From contig JWIH01000024.1 of NCBI GenBank assembly GCA_000814665.1, forward strand, positions 186,001-250,000: a stretch of 64,000 nt of DNA, given 5' to 3'. The stretch is from Pseudoalteromonas flavipulchra NCIMB 2033 = ATCC BAA-314 (GTDB lineage Bacteria > Pseudomonadota > Gammaproteobacteria > Enterobacterales > Alteromonadaceae). The notes beneath the pieces were generated by a model. The model did no database searches, had not been told where the DNA came from, and saw only the letters and a program-made list of their open reading frames with translations. A program made the translations under genes and the position numbers. Shown piece by piece: positions 44,725 through 54,587 of this stretch. Position 1 is the first letter of the stretch, and every line of letters begins with the position of its first letter.

Positions 44725-45867
44725 ATGTTATTGACTTTATTACTCGCCTTTATTGCATTTTTAGTTGGGGCCGATGAGCTGATGCTTGGGCCTATTCTTG
44801 AGCCTATTGGACTCGAATTAGGTGTAAAGCCTGAGCGGGTTACACTGTTTATTACCACTTACAGCGTTGCCCTAGCGATTGTGGCTCCGCTATTTGGGGC
44901 ACTCTCAGATAAAGTAGGGCGCCGCGCTATCATCTTGCCTGCAATCGTGGTTTTTGGTGGTGCCTCCATAGTGACAGGGCTTGTCACTTCATTTGAGTGG
45001 GGGTTGGTTGCTCGTGTGATCACGGGGATTGCCAGTGCTGGCATGCTACCGGTTGCATTTGCCATCGCGGCAAGCTCTGGTGAAGATGCGCTAAAGCGGA
45101 TCGGTTGGGTGCAAGCAGGCTTAACCCTTGGCATGATCTCAAGTCCTGCGTTTGGCGCATTTTTAACGCATTTAATGTCGTGGCGAGCGGCTTTTGTTGC
45201 ACTCGGGATCGCTACTTGGGTTGTGGCGTTATTACTTACTGTAAACCGCCGTGCGCTCCCAAATGACAAAGCTGGAGAAGGCACCAAGATATCAGTCAAG
45301 CTATGGCAAATCCCCGGTGTTGTTGGCGCGTTACTTACCATGTGTATTGGTTTAGGTGGTGGTATTGGTTTGTTCAATTTGGTTGGGCAGCATTTACGAG
45401 ATACACAAGCACTGTCAGTGTGGTTTATTGGTGTACTGTATGCCTTATTAGGCTTAGTGAGTGTTGCTGGAAACTTGATGATGCCAAAACTCGCAACCCA
45501 TTTTGAAAGTGGACGGCAGGTCATGCGTGCGTCATTGGTTGTTTGCCTCATCGCTAGTAGCGGTCTTTATTGGTATCAAGGTATCTCTCTTATACCGTTA
45601 TACTTTTTGATGACACTTTGGGCATTGGCTGGCGGCATTGGTGCTCCGGCATTACAGGCATATATTTCAGAGCTTTCGCCTGCACATCGTGGTGTACTTA
45701 TCTCACTGGCCATGAGCATGATGCACATTGGTGTAGCGATTTGGTCTGCCGTCGCGGGTTTTGCTTACAGCCTAGGTGTGGCTGCGATGGCGCTGCTTGC
45801 TATTATTTTGTTTAGTCTTGCCATTTGGTGTTTGCGCCCCGTAAAAGGGCATCACTTTAGGAGGTAA
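44725..45867 (+). CDS. MFS family transporter
   Basis: 380 residues with about twelve membrane helices. GALSDKVGRRAIILP is the A-like motif between helices 2 and 3, and the FARVITGIASAGMLPVAF-like stretch fits drug or metabolite exporters of the DHA1 type. Ribosome site GGGG before ATG. Single gene after the leader region, ending at a shared terminator. Substrate unknown. Confidence 0.88.
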   Translation: MLLTLLLAFIAFLVGADELMLGPILEPIGLELGVKPERVTLFITTYSVALAIVAPLFGALSDKVGRRAIILPAIVVFGGASIVTGLVTSFEWGLVARVITGIASAGMLPVAFAIAASSGEDALKRIGWVQAGLTLGMISSPAFGAFLTHLMSWRAAFVALGIATWVVALLLTVNRRALPNDKAGEGTKISVKLWQIPGVVGALLTMCIGLGGGIGLFNLVGQHLRDTQALSVWFIGVLYALLGLVSVAGNLMMPKLATHFESGRQVMRASLVVCLIASSGLYWYQGISLIPLYFLMTLWALAGGIGAPALQAYISELSPAHRGVLISLAMSMMHIGVAIWSAVAGFAYSLGVAAMALLAIILFSLAIWCLRPVKGHHFRR

Positions 45868-45922
45868 CTAGCAACTTGCTTAATTTTAGCTTCATAGTTG
45901 GGAGCTGAGTTAAGCGAGCTGA

Positions 45923-45954
45923 TTAAACAGGCTGGTGTATGCCAGCCTGTTTAA
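45923..45954. terminator. Bidirectional terminator between the MFS and hmuV genes
   Basis: Perfect 13-bp stem TTAAACAGGCTGG / CCAGCCTGTTTAA with a 6-base loop between convergent genes. Confidence 0.88.
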
Positions 45955-45961
45955 GTGCAGG

Positions 45962-46768
45962 TTATTTTTCTGCCGAAAGTCCAAATACCTTTGCAACACC
46001 CAGGGTTGGTAAAAACATATCAGAAAGCGTGATCTCTGCATCAATCCCATAGGTACTCATTAATTGAGCGTTACTGAGTACTTCCTCTGGGGATCCGGTG
46101 GCAACTAATTCGCCCTGTTGCAGCAGATATACCTTATCGGCAAAGCTTGCAGCGAGGGCTAAGTCATGTACCACTGCGACTACGCCCGCTCCCAGCTTAG
46201 CTATTTGCTGAGCTAGCTTCATGACTTGATACTGATGATATAAATCTAGGCTAGCGGTAGGCTCGTCAATCATCAGGTAGCAGGGTTTGTGCGCATGTAA
46301 AGTGGGGAGCAACTGGCAAAGCACCCGCGCAAACTGAACCCTTTGCTTTTCTCCCCCTGATAGCTGAGTAAAGCACCGCTTTGCTAAATGCTCGACTGAT
46401 AAAGTTTGCATTGCTTGCTGTGAATATTCACGAAGCGAGTCTGGTGTACAATTGTGCTGATGTACATAGTGCGACATATCCACTATCTCTTGCACGCAAA
46501 ATGGGAACTCACAATCATATTGCTGTGTGAGTACGGCGCGGATATGGGAAAGGTCTAGGGCATTTAAGTCTTGCACCCGTTGTTGATGATAGGTGACATC
46601 GCCCTGTGATAGAGAAATATCGCCGCACAGCGCCTTGAGTAGGGTAGACTTGCCTGCCCCGTTGGGGCCAAGAACAACGGCAAACTCCCCCGGGTTGATT
46701 GAAAAATCAATGTCTTTGAGCAACAATTTTTGCCCCACTTGGACACTGACGTTATGCGCTTCTAACAT
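45962..46768 (-). CDS. hmuV: Heme ABC importer ATPase HmuV
   Basis: 268 residues. Walker A GPNGAGKSTLL, signature LSGGEKQRVQFARVL, Walker B CYLMIDEPTASLD and H-loop VVHDL. It is the ATPase of a heme importer, following hmuU by one base (TAG-T-ATG). Expected to energise uptake of heme across the inner membrane. Confidence 0.92.
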   Translation of the reverse strand: MLEAHNVSVQVGQKLLLKDIDFSINPGEFAVVLGPNGAGKSTLLKALCGDISLSQGDVTYHQQRVQDLNALDLSHIRAVLTQQYDCEFPFCVQEIVDMSHYVHQHNCTPDSLREYSQQAMQTLSVEHLAKRCFTQLSGGEKQRVQFARVLCQLLPTLHAHKPCYLMIDEPTASLDLYHQYQVMKLAQQIAKLGAGVVAVVHDLALAASFADKVYLLQQGELVATGSPEEVLSNAQLMSTYGIDAEITLSDMFLPTLGVAKVFGLSAEK

Positions 46769-46769
46769 A

Positions 46770-47825
46770 CTAAAGCTCCTTTATACGATACGTTTTTACC
46801 AGCATGATCAGGAAAAAAGGGCCTCCTAAAGCGCTGGTGATAAGGCCTATCGGTAATTCAGATGGGAGAATGAGTGTGCGAGCGAGTAAGTCTGCCAAAC
46901 ACAGTAAAATTGCCCCACCCAACATCGAAGCAGGTAACAAATAGCGGTGATCTGGGCCGATTAATAAGCGCACTATATGAGGAACAATAAAGCCAACGAA
47001 TCCAATAATACCAGTTAGCGCAACCGCTGCACCGGTGCACAATGCGGTATAGGCAAACACTTTCTTTTTTAGGCGCACGACATCGACCCCGAGGTGTCTA
47101 GCTTGTTGCTCGCCAAGTAAATAGAGGTTGAGCGGTTGAGCTAAGCGGCTAAAACCAAAGCAGCAAGCCAACATTAAACACAGCGATGGGATGATAGTTG
47201 TGAAACTATTGCCTGCAAGTGATCCCATGCTCCAAAAGGTTAGGTCGCGTAACTGTTGATCTGAGCTGATCAACGTTAGTATTCCAATGACCGCACCAAC
47301 AATAGCGTTTACTGCAATACCCGCTAACAACAAACTGACAATTGTGAAACGATTACCTTGGCTGGATAAACGGTAGATTAAACTACACACACCAAGACAG
47401 CCGAGAAAAGCACCGATTGGCACGGCGTAAATTCCATAATAATCAGCAAATCCACTGAGTAACGTAGAGCCTAAGACGATAGTACTAATTGCGCCAAGTG
47501 CGGCACCACTAGAGATCCCAATTAACCCTGGATCTGCCAGCGGGTTTCTAAAGATTGCTTGCATTGCGGCGCCGCATGCACCAAGTCCAGCACCAACCAC
47601 AATTGCGAGCACTAATCTTGGAAATCTAATTTGCCAGATCACCGCGTGTTCTAAGTTGCTTGATTGACCTGCAAAGAGAATATCCATCAGACGACTGTAG
47701 CTAATGCTCACTCCGCCGCTGGTAAGGCCAATAAAGCTCACCACGATACAGCCAATAATCAGTCCCAACAACATCCATTTTCTGGCAACTTCAGCGGGAA
47801 TTAAAGATTGCTCAAGTGCTAGCAT
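46770..47825 (-). CDS. hmuU: Heme ABC importer permease HmuU (FecCD family)
   Basis: 351 residues, about ten membrane helices. GLGACGAAMQAIFRNPLADP with GLIGISSGAALGA is the FecCD-family signature. Start and hmuT stop overlap by one base (TAATG), so translation is coupled. Confidence 0.93.
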   Translation of the reverse strand: MLALEQSLIPAEVARKWMLLGLIIGCIVVSFIGLTSGGVSISYSRLMDILFAGQSSNLEHAVIWQIRFPRLVLAIVVGAGLGACGAAMQAIFRNPLADPGLIGISSGAALGAISTIVLGSTLLSGFADYYGIYAVPIGAFLGCLGVCSLIYRLSSQGNRFTIVSLLLAGIAVNAIVGAVIGILTLISSDQQLRDLTFWSMGSLAGNSFTTIIPSLCLMLACCFGFSRLAQPLNLYLLGEQQARHLGVDVVRLKKKVFAYTALCTGAAVALTGIIGFVGFIVPHIVRLLIGPDHRYLLPASMLGGAILLCLADLLARTLILPSELPIGLITSALGGPFFLIMLVKTYRIKEL

Positions 47826-48742
47826 TACAGAGACTCATTTTTTGATGCAGACTGGGCTGCTCTAAATCGATAACCCCTGGGCAGCGTGGCGTCTGGGTGG
47901 AGTAAGGTCGAGAGCTCAACCACGGCTTGTGGCGTGCGTGGGCCCATGCCAAGCAAATATGTCCCATCAATTAGTAAAACCCTGTTGTTTTTAACGGCGT
48001 TTGAGAACTTAAAGTGGGGAACTTGGCTTAAATCCATCGCTTTTTGCTCGCCATGGCGGCCCATACTAATGATGACATCTGGATCCATGGCGATGGCCGC
48101 TTCGGTTGCGAGCGGCTTCCAACCGTCAAAATGCTGTGCTGCAACATTAACGCCGCCAGCTGCGTTGATAACCTCATCTGCAGAATTTCCAGCACCCGCA
48201 ACAATTGGTTGGCCACTACGCAGGCTCAAAACAAATAATACCTTAGGTTTGTTGTTCACTTGTTTTAGGACATGCGTTAAGGCTTTTCTGTCGGCTTGAA
48301 TATACTCGACTAGTGCTTGGCCTTTATCTTTAACTGCCAGTAACTCGGCGATTGTTGTTATTTTTTCTTCGACGCCAGCAAGATTATCGTTATCGCTGAA
48401 AATATAAGTGGGTAATCCGGTGTCTTGAAGCTGTTTTAATACCTTATCTGGGCCTGTATCTGCTTCACCGAGTAATAAATCAGGATTAAGGGAAAGGATC
48501 CCTTCAACGTTGATTTTTCTTACGTAACCGATTTGTGGTTTATCGGTTGCAGCAACAGGAAATACGCTAGTACTGTCCACGCCAACGATACGATTTTCCT
48601 CGCCAAGTGCATAAATAATCTCTGTGATAGAGCCACCAGAAACCACAATGTTTTTGGCACCTTGATCCGCATAGGTAGGTTGTAGAACAGAAGTGAGTAA
48701 TAGCAAACTAGAAGTTAGCAGTGTCGTAATTTGAGCTTTCAT
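47825..48742 (-). CDS. hmuT: Periplasmic heme-binding protein HmuT
   Basis: 305 residues. Signal peptide (LLTSSLLLLTSVLQPTYA), then a class III periplasmic binding protein with two lobes (VVSGGSITEIIYALGEENRI, GYVRKINVEGILSLNPDLLL, AAGGVNVAAQHF). It hands heme to HmuUV. First gene of the minus-strand operon, directly next to the Fur-like site. Confidence 0.93.
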   Translation of the reverse strand: MKAQITTLLTSSLLLLTSVLQPTYADQGAKNIVVSGGSITEIIYALGEENRIVGVDSTSVFPVAATDKPQIGYVRKINVEGILSLNPDLLLGEADTGPDKVLKQLQDTGLPTYIFSDNDNLAGVEEKITTIAELLAVKDKGQALVEYIQADRKALTHVLKQVNNKPKVLFVLSLRSGQPIVAGAGNSADEVINAAGGVNVAAQHFDGWKPLATEAAIAMDPDVIISMGRHGEQKAMDLSQVPHFKFSNAVKNNRVLLIDGTYLLGMGPRTPQAVVELSTLLHPDATLPRGYRFRAAQSASKNESL

Positions 48743-48776
48743 TACAAATCCAAACTTGTTAGTATTTATTGCGAAT

Positions 48777-48795
48777 AGTAACAGTTATCATTTGC
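48777..48795. promoter_or_regulatory. Fur-box-like site in the hmuT/tonB divergent promoter
   Basis: Read on the minus strand it matches the 19-base Fur consensus at about 12 positions, and it is part of a 25-base imperfect palindrome at 48771-48795. Its place in a 63-base region between two heme-uptake operons makes iron-dependent repression of both very likely. Confidence 0.75.
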
Positions 48796-48805
48796 TTTTA
48801 TCAAT

Positions 48806-49546
48806 ATGAAATTAATTATCTGCATCACTGTCTCCGCTTTGCTGCATGGTTTGTGGTGGTTATTTCCTACAAGCTCTGCGCTGGTGTGGCACTCAGGCGT
48901 TGCTGCAAATGAAGTGAGTAAAGTCACCAAGCCACTCATGATTTCGTTTGCGGCACAACCTTCCCAAGAGCCGCCTCAAAAAGTGGTAGCAGAGCAAGTG
49001 CCATCTGATTTTAACGGCACTACGCACTTACTTAAAAAACCACAAAGGCAAGAACAGGAAGCCAAGCCTGTACCTAAACCCAAGCAACAGGCCAATGAGC
49101 GGCCACAACCTAAAAAGCTTAACGAAGCCATAGTGACTGAGAACAAAAAAGCTATCGAAGTGACAGCGCCTACCTCAACACGAGAAAATACGTCGCAGCA
49201 AGAAGCGACGCAAATGGCCTCAGCGAGGCATCTCAGTGAAGCAAATAGTACTGATGACTCTCCTGTTAAATTAGATGCTTTACCTTTATTCAAAGCACCA
49301 AGACCTGCGCTTAGCTACCCACTGCGTGCCAAGAGAAGAGGGCTTGAAGGCGTGACTATTTTTGAAATTGAACTGGATCAAAAAGGTGAGATTGTGAATT
49401 TAACTTTGGTTAAAAGTAGCGGTCATCAATCTTTGGATATTGCTGCTCGCAAGAACGTTGAGCAATGGCAGTTTCATCCAGTTTTTCGTGACGGTAATGC
49501 GGTAAAAGCCTTGTTTACCGTACCCATTAAATTTTCCCTTTCTTAG
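48806..49546 (+). CDS. tonB: TonB
   Basis: 246 residues. One N-terminal membrane helix, a charged proline/glutamine/lysine-rich periplasmic spacer (PKPKQQANERPQPKK), and the C-terminal TonB domain with SYPLRAKRRGLEG, IELDQKGEIVNLTLVKSSG and VEQWQFHP. It carries inner-membrane energy to outer-membrane receptors. First gene of the plus-strand heme operon. Confidence 0.92.
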   Translation: MKLIICITVSALLHGLWWLFPTSSALVWHSGVAANEVSKVTKPLMISFAAQPSQEPPQKVVAEQVPSDFNGTTHLLKKPQRQEQEAKPVPKPKQQANERPQPKKLNEAIVTENKKAIEVTAPTSTRENTSQQEATQMASARHLSEANSTDDSPVKLDALPLFKAPRPALSYPLRAKRRGLEGVTIFEIELDQKGEIVNLTLVKSSGHQSLDIAARKNVEQWQFHPVFRDGNAVKALFTVPIKFSLS

Positions 49547-49560
49547 AGAGTAATACTACG

Positions 49561-50064
49561 ATGCAGTCTTGGTTTTCCCAACTTGGCCCGATGCAGTGGC
49601 CATTTTTATGTTTGTCGGTTATTGCGCTTGCGGTGATCATAGAGCGGCTTTGGGTGCTCAGCCGCGCTTGGCTTACCGTTCATGAAATCAAGCGTAAACC
49701 CCATTTTTTTCGTAGCAAAGCAGTCGGCGCTTTGCGGTTACAAGGGTATGTTTTTGAGTGGCGTAAGCGGTTAGTGATCTTAAGCATTATCGGCACGCTA
49801 AGCCCATTAATGGGACTATTTGGCACCGTCTGGGGGCTGGTCTTGATGTTTAAAACCATTGCCGAAACTCAGCAAGCGGTGACGCCTGCGTTATTAGCGG
49901 ATGGATTATGGGAAGCCATGTATTCAACCATGGCGGGATTGGCGATAGCCATGCCATGTCTACTTATTTATGGCGTTTTGCAAGCGATGGTTGAGCGTTT
50001 TCAAAGCGAGCTTGTGCTCTATATGAATACTCAATTTACCTTGGTGGAGACGGATAATGCTTGA
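49561..50064 (+). CDS. exbB: ExbB
   Basis: 167 residues, short for ExbB, with three membrane helices. LSPLMGLFGTVWGLVLMFKT and YSTMAGLAIAMPCLLIYG are the MotA/TolQ/ExbB proton-channel motifs. It starts 14 bases after tonB and overlaps exbD by eight bases. Confidence 0.93.
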   Translation: MQSWFSQLGPMQWPFLCLSVIALAVIIERLWVLSRAWLTVHEIKRKPHFFRSKAVGALRLQGYVFEWRKRLVILSIIGTLSPLMGLFGTVWGLVLMFKTIAETQQAVTPALLADGLWEAMYSTMAGLAIAMPCLLIYGVLQAMVERFQSELVLYMNTQFTLVETDNA

Positions 50065-50464
50065 GCTGCCGACACCCAAACCTCAGCACCTAGGCGCTGA
50101 TTTAACCGCGTTACTCGATGTGCTTTTTATCGTCCTTGTATTTTTGCTGCTCAGTGTGGCTGTAAAACTCAACGTCTTGGAGGTCAACTTACCAACAGCG
50201 GGAAAAAATGGTGAGGTTGTACTGGAAAAAACACCTAAGGTAGTGAGCATCATGTTCAATCATGATCAAATAGCCTATGCCTTAGATGAGCAGCCGTTTA
50301 GCGCGGAAAACACGCTGATACAAGCGCTTGGTCATTTAGACAAGTCAGAGGTGATTTATATCGCCGTGGATAAACAAGTACCCAGCGAAGCACTGGTATC
50401 ACTTTTTGCACAGCTTAGTAAGCTTGAGATTCAAGTAGCGAACTTAATAGTTAAAAGCGAATAA
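50057..50464 (+). CDS. exbD: ExbD
   Basis: 135 residues. One membrane helix bearing the key aspartate (DLTALLDVLFIVLVFLLLSV), then the periplasmic domain. With ExbB it harvests the proton gradient for TonB. It overlaps exbB, so the two are translationally coupled. Confidence 0.93.
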   Translation: MLELPTPKPQHLGADLTALLDVLFIVLVFLLLSVAVKLNVLEVNLPTAGKNGEVVLEKTPKVVSIMFNHDQIAYALDEQPFSAENTLIQALGHLDKSEVIYIAVDKQVPSEALVSLFAQLSKLEIQVANLIVKSE

Positions 50465-50499
50465 AAACAATTACCATTTAGATTAGTCTGTGTTATATT
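50463..50499 (+). promoter_or_regulatory. Promoter and Fur-like site ahead of the heme receptor
   Basis: TTACCA (50471-50476) and TATATT (50494-50499) with 17-base spacing form a plausible sigma-70 promoter. A 19-base window at 50463-50481 matches the Fur consensus at about 11 positions on the minus strand and overlaps the -35. The leader after it holds a CCTGT/ACAGG hairpin at 50533-50551. Confidence 0.55.
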
Positions 50500-50615
50500 G
50501 CGCCGCGACAATCGCATTTCATCTTGGATGAGCCTGTTTAGATAAGACAGGACTAGGGAAGATCAGGGGCAAAGTTGAAGTGCGTGTAAAAAATAACGAC
50601 ACTCGGAGTATTCTT

Positions 50616-52733
50616 ATGCGTTTATCTAAATTAACCCTTTTCATCGTGCTTGCCACTTCTGCCACCTGGGTACAAGCCGCCTCTTCTACCAATGAGGATG
50701 TAGATCAGTCGACAGTGGTAAAAACAGACTTAGATGCAGTGACTGTAACGGCAACACGTACCGCAAAAACTGCATTGCAATCGGCACAAGCAGTGAATGT
50801 TATTTCGTCGGAGCAAATAGAGCGCAAATTAGATAGCAGTGTATTTGAGACCTTAGATACCATTCCTAATGTTTCTGCCAGTGGTGGACCAAGATCGACA
50901 GGACATAAATTCAATATTCGTGGCTTTAGTGACGCGGAAGACGTGATGGTGACGATTGATGGCATGCTGCAAACTTTTGAAAAATATCGCATGGGTAGCC
51001 TGTTCACTGATCCTGAATTATATCGCTCGATAAGCATTAAACGAGGCACGAGTACCGTACTTCATGGCGGTGGTGCGCTTGGTGGTGTTGTTCAGTTTGA
51101 GCTAAAAGACGCCGCTGATTTTTTACAAGATGGTGAAGTCGCTGGCGCTAAAATTAAACTTGGTTATGATAGCAACAACGCTCAGAAGAATGCCTCAGTG
51201 ATCGCTTTTGCAAGACCGCATGATTCACTCGACTTGCTTGCTGGTGTGGTAAAGCGCGACAGTGATGATTGGGAACTTTCTAACGATGAAACTTTAGATA
51301 ACTCGGCAATCGAAAACAGTTCTGTTCTGTTAAAAGGCGAATATTTCTTAAGTGATGATGCCATTGTGGGGGCAAGTTACACCGAGACCACAGATAATCA
51401 GCGAACCGAGTTTAATACAACAGATCCGGGCGCATGGGGGACGGTGTACCGTGAGGTAGAGCAGTCCGTTACTAATCTGAGTTATGAACTAAACCCTGCA
51501 AATAATCCCTACCTGAACCTCAGCGCTAAGGCCGGTTATACCAGCAGTCAAGTGGCTGAATCTGATGGTGTCGGCATGCTTGAGGACTACATCGGTATTG
51601 AATCAAACTATGAATACAACATCACCACTCTGGATGTAATGAATACCAGCGTATTGGACTCACATACTTTGACCTATGGTGTGCAATATACCGACAAAGA
51701 GCGTATTGGTGAAAAGACAGCATTACCATGCTTAAAACTTAACTACGAGACCTATGCTTGTGAGCAATATGGTCCGACTCCAACCACCGCTGAGATGACA
51801 TCCCAACCGGGTGGTACGCAAAAGCGCTCCGGTGTGTATATCCAAGATGAATTTACTTGGCAGCAACTTACTGTGATCGCAGGGCTTCGCTATGAACGCT
51901 ATAGCACCTCACCAACAGCTAAATTTCAACAGGCGTTTGCAGCATTAGATAGTAAAGTGACACACAGTGATTGGGCGGGTGCTTTGAGTGTAAATTACCA
52001 ACTGACACCACAGTGGGCTGTGTTTGCAAACCGCCAAGAAGGTTTCCGTGCGCCACTCATTGACGAGCTGTACGATCAATACGGTGGCAGACAGCCAGGA
52101 TTAGCGTTAGACGTAGAATATAGCAATAACACCGAAGTTGGCGTGACCTATCAGGCAAATAACATACTCACTGACAATGACACATTAACTGCGCGTTTTA
52201 TCTACTTTGATATCTCGGTAGACGATGAAATCACGTCGGTCACCAGTAATGTGACCAACCCCGTACCTGCACCACGTTATGCTAATCGCGCTAGCAATGA
52301 TAGAGATGGCATTGAGCTGGAAGTAAACTTTGCAACACCACGCTTTTACAGCAACTTTTCTTACAGTGACATAGACGGCAAAGATCAAGATAACAAGCCT
52401 TTATGGTATTTGCCTGCAGACAAAATGGCTTTAGATTTAGGTGCCTCGTTATTTGATCAAGCCGTTCAAGTTGGTACGCAAATAGTCAGGCGTGGCGATC
52501 GTGATGTGCAGGTGATGGACAGTGCAACAAGGCAATACTCAACGCAAACACAAAAAAGCTACACCCTGACTGATTTATATGCGAGTTGGGATATTAATGC
52601 TGCCTTTAATCTAAGAGTTGCTGTCGATAATGTTTTTAACAAAGAATACAAACTGATGGCTGGTACCGGTGGTGGAATAGGCGATTACGGTTTTGGCCGC
52701 AACATTAAAACCCAGATCAGCTGGCGTTTTTAA
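50616..52733 (+). CDS. hmuR: TonB-dependent outer-membrane heme receptor
   Basis: 705 residues. Signal peptide (LTLFIVLATSATWVQAA), TonB box region (LDAVTVTATRTAKT), plug domain (NIRGFSDAEDVMVTIDGMLQ, IKRGTSTVLHGGGALGGVV), then a 22-strand barrel ending ISWRF. It belongs to the hemoglobin/heme receptor group. CGGAG precedes the ATG at 50616. It sits between exbD and the HemS-type gene, completing the heme pathway. The preferred heme source is not known. Confidence 0.9.
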   Translation: MRLSKLTLFIVLATSATWVQAASSTNEDVDQSTVVKTDLDAVTVTATRTAKTALQSAQAVNVISSEQIERKLDSSVFETLDTIPNVSASGGPRSTGHKFNIRGFSDAEDVMVTIDGMLQTFEKYRMGSLFTDPELYRSISIKRGTSTVLHGGGALGGVVQFELKDAADFLQDGEVAGAKIKLGYDSNNAQKNASVIAFARPHDSLDLLAGVVKRDSDDWELSNDETLDNSAIENSSVLLKGEYFLSDDAIVGASYTETTDNQRTEFNTTDPGAWGTVYREVEQSVTNLSYELNPANNPYLNLSAKAGYTSSQVAESDGVGMLEDYIGIESNYEYNITTLDVMNTSVLDSHTLTYGVQYTDKERIGEKTALPCLKLNYETYACEQYGPTPTTAEMTSQPGGTQKRSGVYIQDEFTWQQLTVIAGLRYERYSTSPTAKFQQAFAALDSKVTHSDWAGALSVNYQLTPQWAVFANRQEGFRAPLIDELYDQYGGRQPGLALDVEYSNNTEVGVTYQANNILTDNDTLTARFIYFDISVDDEITSVTSNVTNPVPAPRYANRASNDRDGIELEVNFATPRFYSNFSYSDIDGKDQDNKPLWYLPADKMALDLGASLFDQAVQVGTQIVRRGDRDVQVMDSATRQYSTQTQKSYTLTDLYASWDINAAFNLRVAVDNVFNKEYKLMAGTGGGIGDYGFGRNIKTQISWRF

Positions 52734-52742
52734 GGAGAGATC

Positions 52743-53810
52743 ATGAAGCAATTAATTCAAGACTATAAAACCTTGTTAGCGGGTGAACCAAGGACACGGC
52801 CCGTTGATGCTGCAATGCAACTGGGCGTGAGTGAGGCCGAATTATTGAATGCCCAACTTGAAGAAGCGGTGACTGCCACAGTAACGCGCTTAGATGAAAC
52901 GCAGCTTGCCGATATCCTCAAGAGCCTGAAAAAGCTCGGTAAAGTGATGGCGTTGACGCGTAACGGCAGCGTGGTCAATGAAATTAAAGGGTTATACGAA
53001 AAGCTCTATGTTTCAGACAATAATGGCAAACTAAGTGGTATAGCGATTAATCCTAGTGGTATCGACTTACGGCTATTTTTGTATCGTTGGCAAAGCGTAT
53101 TTTTAGTTGAAACTGAAAGTCATACGAGCTTGCAGTTTTTTGATGAAAATGGCCGTGCGGTACATAAGGTTTATACCACGGCTGAGTCGGACTTTAATGA
53201 ACTGGTGAATATTAAAGCGCGCTATCAACTAACATCACAGCGCTCTTTTAGCGTGAAGCCATTTGAACTTGTGGAGCCTGTAATTACCTCGCCTAGCGCT
53301 GAGCAATTAGATAACTTTAGGAGTCAGTGGAGTGAGCTTGAGGATGTGCACCATTTTCCAAAGCTTTTAGAGACATACAACCTTGAACGCTTGCAGGCCC
53401 TTGAGCTCGTCGGCTCACCATGGAGCTTTGAGCTACAGAGCTTTGAACTTGCTGATATATTTCAACAAGCAAAAACGTTTAAGCAAGAGATTATGGTATT
53501 CGTTGGCAACCCAGGTGCGGTACAGATCTTCTCTGGGAAGGTTGAAAACCTCAAGCAAGTTGGCCCTTGGTTTAACGTCTTAGATCCTGAGTTTAACCTG
53601 CATATAAAAGCAGACGATTTGACCCGCGCATTCGTGGTCAGAAAACCCACGGATAACGGCAATACGGTGGTTACCTCTATTGAGTTTTTTGATGCCAATC
53701 GCGAAACGGTATTAACGCTATTTGGCCGCCGCATTGAAGGCAAAAAGCAAACTAGCGAGTGGCAAGCCCTCTGTGAGCGATTGATCCACAAAGGACAGGT
53801 TGCGGCGTGA
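52743..53810 (+). CDS. hmuS: Hemin-degrading factor (HemS/ChuS family)
   Basis: 355 residues with two tandem HemS repeats (EAELLNAQLEE and later SWSELEDVHHFPKLLETYN), the usual length of this family. Family members bind or break down heme in the cytoplasm to free iron. Ribosome site AAGGAGA before the ATG. It directly follows the receptor and ends in a terminator. Confidence 0.92.
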   Translation: MKQLIQDYKTLLAGEPRTRPVDAAMQLGVSEAELLNAQLEEAVTATVTRLDETQLADILKSLKKLGKVMALTRNGSVVNEIKGLYEKLYVSDNNGKLSGIAINPSGIDLRLFLYRWQSVFLVETESHTSLQFFDENGRAVHKVYTTAESDFNELVNIKARYQLTSQRSFSVKPFELVEPVITSPSAEQLDNFRSQWSELEDVHHFPKLLETYNLERLQALELVGSPWSFELQSFELADIFQQAKTFKQEIMVFVGNPGAVQIFSGKVENLKQVGPWFNVLDPEFNLHIKADDLTRAFVVRKPTDNGNTVVTSIEFFDANRETVLTLFGRRIEGKKQTSEWQALCERLIHKGQVAA

Positions 53811-53831
53811 TAAGTTTACCCTGTTAGTAGC

Positions 53832-53856
53832 AAAGCCCTGTTCATAGGGCTTTTTT
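53832..53856 (+). terminator. Terminator of the heme receptor operon
   Basis: AAAGCCCT / AGGGCTTT stem with a 6-base loop and a run of T, just after the HemS-type gene. Confidence 0.92.
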
Positions 53857-53888
53857 CATTTTTACTCGCTAGGTACTAGGAAGACATA

Positions 53889-54350
53889 ATGAAAGAAAGA
53901 CAATGTGCAAGACTAATTATCGTCAATGAAAAGCAAGAGTTACTGCTATTTCAGTATCAGGATGAACATCACCATGAAGCTTTCTGGGCAACGCCTGGTG
54001 GCGAATTACAAGGCAACGAGACTTACCTAGATGCCGCTGCTAGAGAGCTCTATGAAGAAACAGGGTTGGAGCAAGAAATAGGCCCCGTAGTGAAAGAGCG
54101 TGAAGCTATTTATGCAGTTGCTCGCTCCATCCCTGCGGTTTGGCAAGAAAAGTACTATCTTATTCGATGCTCAAGTAACGACGAGGTCTTTGCGGCACGT
54201 TGGACTGAAGAAGAAAAAGATACAATTCAACAATGGCAGTGGTGGAGCCTTAACGCAATGACGCAGGTAAATCCAGCGCAATTTAAGCCTGAGTGGTTGC
54301 CACAACTGCTTCGAGAGCTAACCGATAAAAAACCTGAAAAACTATCTTAA
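53889..54350 (+). CDS. NUDIX hydrolase
   Basis: 153 residues. Full Nudix box GGELQGNETYLDAAARELYE then ETGL. It has the length and C-terminal W-rich motif of small nucleotide pyrophosphohydrolases. Ribosome site AGGAAG before the ATG. Not related by operon to the heme genes, which end in a terminator. Confidence 0.9.
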   Translation: MKERQCARLIIVNEKQELLLFQYQDEHHHEAFWATPGGELQGNETYLDAAARELYEETGLEQEIGPVVKEREAIYAVARSIPAVWQEKYYLIRCSSNDEVFAARWTEEEKDTIQQWQWWSLNAMTQVNPAQFKPEWLPQLLRELTDKKPEKLS

Positions 54351-54587
54351 TTCGCTTTTTTAAAATGTTTTAACCAAGAGGTGGGTTAAAGTATTTGTAT
54401 TGCTTAAGTCATTACGTGAATAGGTTTTAACGCGAACAAATAACGGTGGAGGTCACTGTTAACTTTTGTTAATGCTCTAGAGTTCTATTGTCTTTTTCTC
54501 AATAGTTGGCACATTGGGAAACATGCCTCACTACCTCTTTTTCTATATCCGAAGGATGTCAGTCTTGCTTTAGTTTCTGCTATCATA

